A DNA stretch of 64,000 nt from Hemileia vastatrix. Taxonomy: Eukaryota; Basidiomycota; Pucciniomycetes; Pucciniales; Zaghouaniaceae. The translations under genes were made by a program, and so were the position numbers. The notes under the pieces are model-generated. The model saw only the letters and a list, made by a program, of their open reading frames with translations. It searched no databases and had not been told where the DNA came from. Location: the NCBI GenBank assembly GCA_030280995.1, contig JASXTE010000008.1, positions 6,715,001 to 6,779,000 on the forward strand. Direction: 5' to 3'. This document shows positions 46,016 to 54,601 of this stretch, one piece after another (position 1 is the first letter of the stretch; every line of letters begins with the position of its first letter).

Positions 46016-46500
46016 GGGTAATATAGGAATTTGTAAAAGATAATTTTTATAATTTTTATTAAAATTATTTTGTATTTTTTTTTGTATTTTTTTTTTACAG
46101 AATAAAATTTTTTATGGTTCAAGCTGATTCAAAAATAAATTTGGTGTGTTTATAATTTTAATTTTTTTTTTTGGGAATAATTTTTCTGATACAATTTTTT
46201 TTTTGGTTTAAATTATTGATTATAATTTATTTTTATAATTTTTTTCCAGGAATTTAGTTGGTATATCTAATACCAAGTAAATTTAAAATTCATTTTTTTT
46301 GGGAAATAATTTTACTGATGTTTGTTTTTATTTTATTTTTGTTTCAATTTTTTTTCAAGGACAGTTTTGGTAATTGATTTATTTTCAAAAAAAAATTATT
46401 TGGATTAATTTTTATCAATAAAATTCTTAGGGTTGAATTAACAAACTAAATTTTGTGAGTTTTATTTTTTTGGTTTTTGACACAAATTTTTTTTTGTTCA
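46016..46500. other. AT-rich spacer upstream of the TET-like gene
   Basis: Long T and A runs; no gene or clear promoter. Confidence 0.5.
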
Positions 46501-47816
46501 GAGAATTTTTTTTTCAGAATCACCTCTTACTTCTCTCTCATCATCCTCTTTATCATTTTTATCATATTTTTCAAATGTAACTTCATTTCAATCATCATCC
46601 AATTGTCCAGAGAAGAAAATGTCTATATTTTCAGAATCACCTCTTACTTCTCTATCATCATCCTCTTTATTGTCTTTTTCAAATTCAACTTCATTTCAAT
46701 CATCATCCAAAAAATCAAAAAAAATAATGATGTTTCAAGTCAGCAGAATGAAAGAAATTTAAAAAAGAAAATTGATTTAGATTGCTTATTTGGCCATATA
46801 TCAAATATCAAGTACTATAAAGCTAGAGTGGATCAAAAAAAATTCTTACCAAAAGAGTTACCAGAAGATTTAATATATTTAACTGAATCAGGAGATGAAA
46901 AAATTAAAGCAGTTATCAGTAATTCTTTTAAACCTCAATTTATTTATGAAAATCATTCTTTTAATGGTTCAAAAGATGAAACCTTTAATAAACTATCCAA
47001 TCTCATAATAACACTACATTAAATGGCTTTGGTTTGATTACCAATTAAAAATAAGAATTTGTTGGATTGTATCATGATTGGTTTTGAATGGAGACCAGGA
47101 TTTATTAAAGGTTATTCTCTTGGTAAGTCAAATAATTTTTTTTGGTTTCATTCTTAATATTGTTCACTCAATTTAATTCCATAGGCATCTCTTCTTTACT
47201 TAAAAATTTATCTAAAGCTGAAAAAGATGACAATTTTTGCTTACGGGACACCTTACCTTCTTTCAATACTTTTTTTTATTCTTGACTTAAAAAACTCTGC
47301 AATAAAGCTTTTGAAAAGAATCATCAACTTGCTACAAAAGTTGGAAAAACAAATTGGTGTGACTCTGAATGGGTAGAAACTAGCTACCAATATTTTTTAT
47401 TTTAAAATGTTATTATTACTCATTCAGGATCTCAAAATAAGATTCATATCAATAGGAATGACACCAAATATCTTACTTTTGAAATTCTCTCATATATCAA
47501 TCCAATAACTGGCCAACCAATACCAACTCCAGCTAAAATCAAAGGACATGGCTTATATTTTCCAGACCATCAGTGCACGATTGATTTTGGTTTGGGAAAT
47601 TGAGTGATTGAAACAATTTGGAAATCATCTCAGGATCATCACCAAACAACCAAAGCTCCACCTGGCTTGGAATCTTGTCAAGAGTTCACAAATTTTGCAT
47701 GTTCTTTTCAAATAAGTCAAAACTTAATCCACCAAATAAACAAGGTAAAAAAAGAAGGTAAATCTAACAGATATAAAAAAACTTCATGTAGATCAAAAAA
47801 GTATGGGGATGAGTAG
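46501..47816 (+). pseudogene. TET/JBP-like 2OG-Fe(II) dioxygenase, decayed
   Basis: The Ser-rich N-terminus has a ~105-bp tandem duplication (SPLTSLSSSS twice, 46516-46710). Then, with stops and a frameshift near 46725: FGHISNIKYYKARV, FNKLSNLI, MIGFEWRPGFIKGYSLG, an intron (about 47124-47183; SLG|GTAAGT...CATAG), an F-K-N block, then the core KIHINRNDTKYLTFEI, INPITGQPI, GHGLYFPDHQCTIDFG, VIETIWKSSQDHH and TNFACSFQISQNLIHQI. The order matches the fungal Tet-like oxygenase family: HxD, a G-x-x-F-x-D-x-x-x-x-D-F strand, WxxxxDxH, then FGxSxQI. Here the iron-site HxD is HIN and the 2OG-binding Arg appears as Asn. The family oxidises 5-methylcytosine. Assigned from memory of the family pattern, not a search. 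Confidence 0.5.
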
Positions 47817-48573
47817 AGTCAACAAATATTTTTTATTTTTTCCTAAATTTTTTATAAATAACTTATATATTTAAATATCCTAAACTAAAGTAATGGGCCA
47901 ACAACCTTGTGTTGTATAAACGGTAATCATGAGAACATTGATTTTTCTCACAGGGTTTCTTGGCCTACACTTGTGGGAAGTCCCAAACTTTTGTTTCTAG
48001 ATTTTATCCACATTTTGGCTAGAGGAATTGTCATTACTTTAAAACTAGGGATATTGATATATACTAGTTTTTTATATATTAATTTATGTAATTATATTAA
48101 ATTTTGGTTATTTTCACCCCTTACTTCAATAAAATGCAGGGGAGGGTATTGCCAAATTTTCAAATCTGAAATATGAAATTGATGACTTAGAAAATTTTTG
48201 GTGATACCCACCCCTTGCTTCAATAAAATTCAGGGGAGGGTATTGCCAAATTTTTAAAACAGATATAGAGTTTTGTTGACTTAGCTGTATTTAGAAAAGT
48301 AAATTTAATTATTTGAATGTAAAGATGAAAAAATATATGAGTTTTTCAAATTTAAGCAAAAAAAATCATCTAGAATCAAGACCTTTAAAAAGTCAGCACA
48401 TATGAAATTATCACCAAAAATAAATAAAACAAAATTAATTTAACCAAACAAAAAAATAATCTAAAATGTTGCAATAAAATGTTTCAAATCGAAGTGAGGA
48501 GTGTGTGTCAAGGATTTATTATTATCTTTAATGCATTCTATCAAGAAAACTTTTTAAACAAAATCAAAAAAAC
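47817..48573. other. Spacer with a ~92-bp tandem duplication
   Basis: CACCCCTTxCTTCAATAAAAT followed by CAGGGGAGGGTATTGCC occurs at about 48113 and again at about 48205. No gene. Confidence 0.6.
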
Positions 48574-48744
48574 TATTTATCAAACATTTTCATTAAATGT
48601 TCAATTTTCTCAATAGATTTATTAGCTTTAACACATTCTCTCAAGAAATCTTTCTTTTTTGAACCATCTTCAAGTTTATACATGAGTTTCATTTGATCCA
48701 ATAGGAAATTTTACTCAAGAGCCTTCTCCTCTTTCTTTATCTCA

Positions 48745-48960
48745 AATTTCTTCTCCTCCAAGTCATGCTCCCTCTCATCCCTCTTTAAAGAAAACTTGAG
48801 TTTCTTCTCCTCCAAGTCTTGTACCCTCCCATCCCTCTGTAAAGAAAGCACAAATTTTTTCTCCTCCAAGACATGTGCCCTCTCATCCCTCTATAAAAAA
48901 AGCTTAAATTTATTCTCCTCCAAGTCTTGTGCCCTATCATCCCTTTGTAAAGAGAGCTTG
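48745..48960 (-). repeat. 54-bp tandem repeats in the coiled-coil gene
   Basis: Four imperfect units encoding LEEKKF..SLQRD.R on the minus strand (CTTGGAGGAGAA as anchor). Confidence 0.8.
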
Positions 48961-49357
48961 TATTGTTTCTTTTGAAAGTTGAGAGTATCTCTTGCATCTT
49001 CAACTTTACCTAGAGTGAAAAGGAATATTAAAAAAAGAAAAGAAAAGCTCACTTAATTATTGAGAGGTATGCTGTCACTTACCAGATTCATATTTCTTCA
49101 GAAAATCATAAATGGAAAAAAAAGGGGTTTGGAAAAAACTATCTCTGTTTTTCTTTCTATGACTGTTGAAACTCAAAGTAGTTGATGGTCTTTGCTTTTT
49201 TTTGGAGGTAAAATTTTCCTCTTCATCATTGATGCTAGCTTCAGACTCACTTGCTTGAGGATCCTGGGTTTGTTCATTAGCCTTTTTAGAAATAAAAAAA
49301 TAAAACAACTAGACAAGAAACAAAAACTTACTGGAGTGGGATCACATTGTAGACTGT

Positions 49358-50748
49358 TCTACAATACTAAGCAGTAGACACAATGCGAGATGGGTTGGTT
49401 CTCCTTTTTAATTTATAAAAAGAAGCACCTGCCACTCTTATTTTTAAAGACAGTGTAATAATGTGTAACACTAATATTTGACTAGAAAGTTTATAAGTTG
49501 AGATGAGTTAAAGATAAGGAAACAAGCACTACTATCTGGATATTTCTATTCTTAACAAGCGCTATTATCCACAGCTACTCCCTCTTGAAGCTCTCTCTTT
49601 GAATTTGCCTTATTATAGTAATAAAATATCTCTAATAATAGTTAATCCCACTGAATCTATATATTCTCTCTATGTTGCGCTCTTTCACTATACTATAAGA
49701 AATACACACACAGAAGCACAAACTCTAAAGACTCAGAAAATAACTTTTAATATTCTCTCAAACAATTAATCACAAATGATCTAATATCTTATACTGGGTA
49801 CTATGACTATAGCTACACGTATATCTCTATATTGATTTTTTTATGATCTGCTTTTTAAAATGACAACTAATGCAATTTTTCTTATTTTTTTAACTAAATA
49901 GATAGATTGACCAGTTCTCTCCTTGTCCCTACATAATAGTCCTCCTTTTATATTCTTCCAGCGCTCAAGACACAGTTCCCTAATGGATCTCCAGCGCTGA
50001 CTCTAGAGCCACATTAGTAAAACAATAACTAATTTATTAGTACACTACTTAAACTACTTGCAACAACTACAGCGCCTAAATCAGACCCTATAATTACTAA
50101 CACTAGTATTAACTTGTTTCACTGATTCTCCACATATGCGCTTTTAACTATACCTTGTTTTGTTTCAGAGCTAGTTCCAGGTTTGACTTATCCTAATGCT
50201 GCGTCTAGTTGCCTTAACTCTTGGGTAGTTTTACAATTGAGTCCCCACTCTCTTTGCTTTAATACTAGGTTTGTAGTTCTGACAGCTTGCTTTACTAGTT
50301 AGCCTTCTTCATTACTTGTCTCAGTAAGCTTCCCAACTGGCTGCGGTACAGCATACCATGCACTTGAGTTGTCCTTAATCCATGAATTTCTTCTTAATGC
50401 GTAACACATACTTTTTGGAAAGCCCAAATCCATATTGTTTAGCGCTTTATGGTCCTAAATCAATAACACACAATTCCCCATTGTGCGGCACATCTTGCTA
50501 CAAAATCCGAGCGCACAGACTCTCAATCTTTTTCCACGCTTCCATTTCCTTTGTTCCTTGAAACACGCAAATACATATTATATTTTAACATTTCCTGCTG
50601 CGCTAACTCCCCTTTGTTCTTCCTGGACTATGCGCGCTGATTGGTCTAAAATCACGCTTCCTGCAAGGCGCGTACCACAACGTTGGTTTATATCACCATA
50701 GGGATCTATTGGAAAGCTATCTATATTTGTTGAATTTAGAACAGGGAG
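49358..50748. mobile_element. LTR-like insertion (about 1.39 kb) in the SANT-like gene
   Basis: Ends are TGTTCTACAATA and, inverted, TGTTCTAAATTCAACA, so TG...CA with short inverted ends. The interval is more GC-rich than its surroundings with recurrent AGCGC, and the coding sequence resumes on both sides. A clean target duplication is not evident, so a solo LTR is the best guess only. Confidence 0.4.
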
Positions 50749-51596
50749 TCTTGAGTGAAGCAAGAGGATGGGAAAAGATTTCTATTTGGAGATAGCATCT
50801 TCACCATCCAACATTTTGGCAGAAATAACATCAGCTCTCTCTCCAAAAATAGTATCCATCTCTTTTAAGTATGGACATAGAGATTCAAGTTTATCATCTA
50901 TGGATTTTATGCCCTTACTGATATCAATTTCAGTAATACCAAAACCAGTAGAAAATTAGAGTGTCTTTGCCTTCTTGTATTTGTCTCAGTAATGCTTGAA
51001 ATGTTCAGACATCTGCTTAGGAAAAAGATCAGTCCTTCCCTTTGTGTTATTTTGTAATTCATTGGCCATTAGAAGATAGCCATTGAATTTTTATGCAGGG
51101 GGCCATCCTGCTTTATTTTCACTCTCAGTACCAAAACAAGAATCATAATTTATTTTTATTTTTAGCCAGTTGATAAGTATGAGATGATAATCTTTTTTTA
51201 GTTGAAAAGTCTTTGATTTCTCAGCTGAGCGGGGAAAGAGGGAGTAATGGGATTTGATGAAAAATTGGGGGAAGCCTGCCTTTGAAAAGATCTATGATGA
51301 AAAGGCATGTTGAGATATTTCAAGATGAAAAAAGGAAGAAAAAAACAGATGAGATAGAATGGGGTTTTTAACAGAAATGAAAAGACATGATGGGAGTTCA
51401 CAGCAAGGTGGGGAGGCTGGCACAACCAGAAAGTTGTCCAAGATGTGGTTATGAAAAATTGAGGATAAAAATACTGGATAGAGGTGAAAATTGACACATA
51501 AAATGTCTAATAACCCAATTACTAGCAAAAATAATAGCATAAGATAATTGGGGTATAATTATTTGTATCTGCAATTAATTTAATTGCAGATCATTC

Positions 51597-51612
51597 AACA
51601 TTGATACCCCCT
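51597..51612 (-). repeat. Right TIR of the Harbinger element
   Basis: Inverted AGGGGGTATCAATGTT, followed by ATT. Confidence 0.8.
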
Positions 51613-52006
51613 ATTATATAGATTAAATCATAAAAATAAAAATACTTTAAAAATATATTGAGCACTCCATTCTTCTCACAATTAGACCAATAAAATAAAA
51701 TAGAATAAATAATTAAATAAATACATTATACAAGAAAAAACTTTATTTTTAATTTAAATGTTTTATTTTAATAAAACTGATTTTATTAAAATACTTGTTT
51801 AATTTCAATAATTATTATACTAGTACAATTGTTTTATTTGCTTACTAAATATTTTTCTAAACTATATTAGTTAGAAATAAAATATTTTATTTCCCAAATA
51901 GTATAAAATATTTTTGTTTCATTAAAAAAGTTGGTTTTTACAATAAAAAAAATGTAATGTGTTTGTAATTACTATAGCTAAATTTTTTCTGTTGTTGATA
52001 AAACTT
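51613..52006 (+). repeat. Element D 3' LTR, part 2 (truncated by F)
   Basis: It continues the D LTR (ATATTGAGCAC aligned with ATATTGGGCGC of the solo A-type LTR) and stops where an inverted E-type LTR begins. Confidence 0.6.
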
Positions 52007-52753
52007 ATTGGGGGACTCTTTTTGGTCTAGAAGATTTTTGGTGGCAATTTACAGTATTTGACAATGGATTTGGAATTCTCAAGTCAAGTATGTATAATTT
52101 ATCTTATGATTTTACTTTTACTCAATAGAAGATTTAAGAATATAAATATTACTATAATTTATAATTTAGAATCACAATAATGTAAATACTAAAAGACAAA
52201 TAATAGTAATGTTTTACTTTAAAGTGTTTTAATAAAATAGTTAAGTCAATGAATGAATAAAACAGCAAAAAAGAGGAGGCCCTTTATAGGCAAAAAAAGA
52301 GAGAAAATACACGGAGTTAACAAGTATCCATAAGGGAGTGTGAGAGAAAACTATTGCAAAAATAAGAATGTGCAAGTAACAAAAGTGTGCTAAAATGATG
52401 CGTCAATAAAAGATATCACATTATTTGATATAGTTTAGAGTTCACTTTAGATGTCACACTTAGTAAAAATTAATTTGAATTTTTTTTTAAAAAATAGAAT
52501 TTCAAAAATTTAAAATAAAGTAATTTGAATTTTTAATATTTAGTATTAATATTTTTATTTCTCTTTCAACCTGTTATTGAGCATGATGTTAGGGAATAAA
52601 AATATAAGGGACATTATTATTATTTAAGTATTTACTAAATTTGTAATTAGTTAGTGTACTGTAAGTAATACATAAGTAAATATAATATAATTAATAATAA
52701 GAAATAAAAGGCTTGGCTTCATCTCAGTAAATAATTAATTATTTCACTGGGTA
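52007..52753 (-). repeat. Element F 3' LTR, main part (minus strand)
   Basis: Inverted relative to E's LTR and clearly diverged from it: TTGGTCTAGAAG, CCCTTTATAGGC (TATA), AAGGGACATT and GGCTTGGCTTCA match E's LTR reverse complement. It is cut at GGGTA (52749-52753) by element E and finishes at 61430-61450. Confidence 0.8.
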
Positions 52754-53538
52754 TGTCAGCCAGGCTACTAGACTTAACTGGTAAAATAATTAATTATTTT
52801 ACTGAGTTGAAGCCAAGCCCCTTCTTCTTACTAATAATTAATTACCTACTTAAGCATTACTTACAATTAACTAGTTAAGTACAATAAGTAGTATAATTAA
52901 TTAATGTAAATAAAATGTCCCTTACAATTTTACTCAATAACACCGTGCTCAATGGTATAAGTCAATGGGAATAGAATTTAAAAATAAAATTATAATAAAA
53001 AACTTTAAATTAATTATATTACCTCAGTGAGAGATCTGGAATCCCATGAAAGTCATATAATTAATTAATTATTGTGTAATTAATTGTGACAGTCCAAGGA
53101 ACTCAAACTTTATTGCTAATAAATTTGATGTCCTTGTTGACGTATCATTTATTTAATTCTTATGTCATATATGTACTCCTTTCAGTCACTCTTTTACTCA
53201 CATTCTTACAATACATAGTGTAAATTCCGTATATTTTATTCCCTCATGTTTTGCCTATAAAAGGCCTCTTACTTTGTGCTTTTCAAAACATTCTTTTATT
53301 ACTTACATTACTACTACACTCACAACAATACATTTATTCCTATATTTTATAATTTTAGTATTTACAACACCGTAATTCTAATCTATAATTTATATTGATA
53401 TCTTAAAACCACCTCTTTTATTTGAGTAAGACAATTATTTTGATTAAGAAATACGTACTATTCTTTGAGAGTTCAATAAAGCCCTAAATTTCCTTGTATA
53501 AACCTCAAACCAAGCTTCTAGACCAAAAGTTCCCCTTG
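52754..53538 (+). repeat. Element E 5' LTR
   Basis: Starts TGTCAGCCAGGCTACTAG. Its end differs from the 3' copy: the last bases CTTGACA of the 3' LTR are CTTGGAAATTG here, so the U5/PBS junction is altered or slightly deleted. Confidence 0.9.
53256..53262 (+). promoter_or_regulatory. TATA box in element E 5' LTR
   Basis: GCCTATAAAAGGCC, with transcription likely starting about 30 bp downstream in a pyrimidine-rich stretch. The same box is at 61139-61145 in the 3' LTR and, diverged, in LTRs A and F. Confidence 0.65.
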
Positions 53539-53720
53539 GAAATTGAGGGCCTTCCCAAATTATCAACGGCGCATTGTGATTTGAGGGCTTAATCGAAGGG
53601 ACCATCGGCGTTCGAGTACCTGTAAGGACGAGAAAGCGACGAAAACGACGAATGTCATAAGTCATGTTACAAAATTTTTTGCTGCGAACGGGAATTGAAC
53701 CGCACTCAAAAAATTAGGTT
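53539..53720 (+). promoter_or_regulatory. Element E PBS region
   Basis: TTGAGGGCCTTCCC just after the LTR is the likely decayed equivalent of the TGGGG(A/T)CYTTTCC sites of A and B. A second tRNA-like stretch, TGCTGCGAACGGGAATTGAA at 53691-53710, looks complementary to a tRNA T-arm, but no tRNA fold could be built. Which of the two primes synthesis is unclear. Confidence 0.35.
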
Positions 53721-53919
53721 CATATATTGACTAAACGTCGTATATATTGTGGTAATTATTGCGTTACTATTTGTGGGTTACTCTTCACTCTTCATTTGCT
53801 ACATATTTCCTTTTACTCAGCACTCTGTAAGTGGCATTAATTTGCTCATTTTACAGGGGGAGGTGTCTGGTAATTGGATTTTATTTTTATTATAATATAT
53901 TTTTATTTTATTTTTCCTG

Positions 53920-54601
53920 GTTGACCATAATAGAGCAATAAGTGTTCTTAGTCCCAGAGGTAATAAAATAATTATATTTTAATATTAATCATTATAATCT
54001 TTTCAGTTGACATTTGTCCTGATTAATTTAATTGTTCCAGTTGACAAATTGTCCTGACAATAATATTTTTAATTAATATATAATTAATATTTAATTACTT
54101 CAGTTGACTTTGAGTCCTGGTAATTCAATAAATATTTTAATTAATAAAACTCATATTTAATTATTTCAGTTGACATTAAGTCCTGGTAATTAAGTGATCA
54201 AGCTTAATAAAATTTTAAAATAAAAATTTATATTTAATTACTTCAGTTGACATTAATTCCTGGTAGTTAAGTTATCAGTTTAATAAAATTTTGTTAATTT
54301 TATATAGTTTCATATTTGATTACTTCAGTTGACCATAAGTCCTGGTAATAAATTAGTTGATTTAAATCCTGAAAAAAATTAATTAAAAATTTTTAATAAA
54401 AATTCTAATTTATTTCTACAGTTGATTATATTATAATCCTGGTTTTAAAAATTTTTTTACTAATATATTAATTTTATTTAAGTTGATTTTTATCCTGAAA
54501 AAAGATTTTTTTTCTTTATTTTATTTTTTTTAAATAAAAAATCAAAAATAAAGACTAATTAATCTTATTGTCTCTTTTCTTCATTTCAGTAAAATCTTAA
54601 A
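53920..54601 (+). repeat. Microexon-like repeat array in the element E leader
   Basis: The 16-nt core TTGACATTAAGTCCTG recurs, each time preceded by TTCAG and followed by GTAAT or a variant: 54104-54119, 54170-54185, 54247-54262, 54329-54344. Degraded copies lie at 53930, 54007, 54041, 54421 and 54480. Spacers of 50-66 nt are AT-rich with TTAAT branch-like sites. The array ends in TTCTTCATTTCAG at 54587-54589, 12 bp before the gag ATG. Confidence 0.6.

Larger units (their letters stand above)
48574..51430 (-). pseudogene. SANT/Myb-like DNA-binding protein with coiled-coil repeats (Harbinger partner gene)
   Basis: Minus strand. The SANT-like part (about 51240-50790) reads SKTFQLKKDYHLILINWLK, YDSCFGTE, KAGWPP, KQMSEHFKHY-DKYKKAK, STGFGITEIDISKGIKSI and LESLCPYLKEMDTIFGERAD, with three stops. 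After an LTR-like insertion (49358-50748) come exons with intron 49286-49345 approx. and 49013-49073. Then four 18-residue repeats LEEKKFxLSLQRDxRxQD (about 48960-48745) form a coiled coil, one with a TAG, and a C-terminal helix (ECVKANKSIEKIEHLMKMF) ends at 48574. Such proteins bind Harbinger TIRs and bring the transposase to the nucleus. Confidence 0.6.
43208..51612. mobile_element. PIF/Harbinger DNA transposon (8.4 kb) with three decayed genes
   Basis: Left end AGGGGGTGTCAATGTT and right end, inverted, AGGGGGTATCAATGTT. ATT flanks both ends (43205-43207, 51613-51615), a 3-bp duplication as expected for PIF/Harbinger. D's LTR is continuous across it. Inside, in order: HARBI1-like transposase (+) with a MITE in it, a C/G-rich tract, a TET/JBP-like gene (+), and a SANT-like coiled-coil gene (-) with an LTR-like insertion. 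Transposase plus SANT/Myb partner is the standard two-gene Harbinger set; the third gene is not. Confidence 0.8.

Noticed and set aside
53444..53665. Minus-strand 73-codon frame at the LTR/leader junction of E
   Set aside because: Overlaps LTR end and PBS region; not present as a frame in related elements.
53660..53760. Possible tRNA gene on the minus strand (GGTTCAATTCCCG T-arm-like)
   Set aside because: The T-stem does not pair beyond two base pairs and no D or anticodon arm is found; more likely a PBS-type or chance match.
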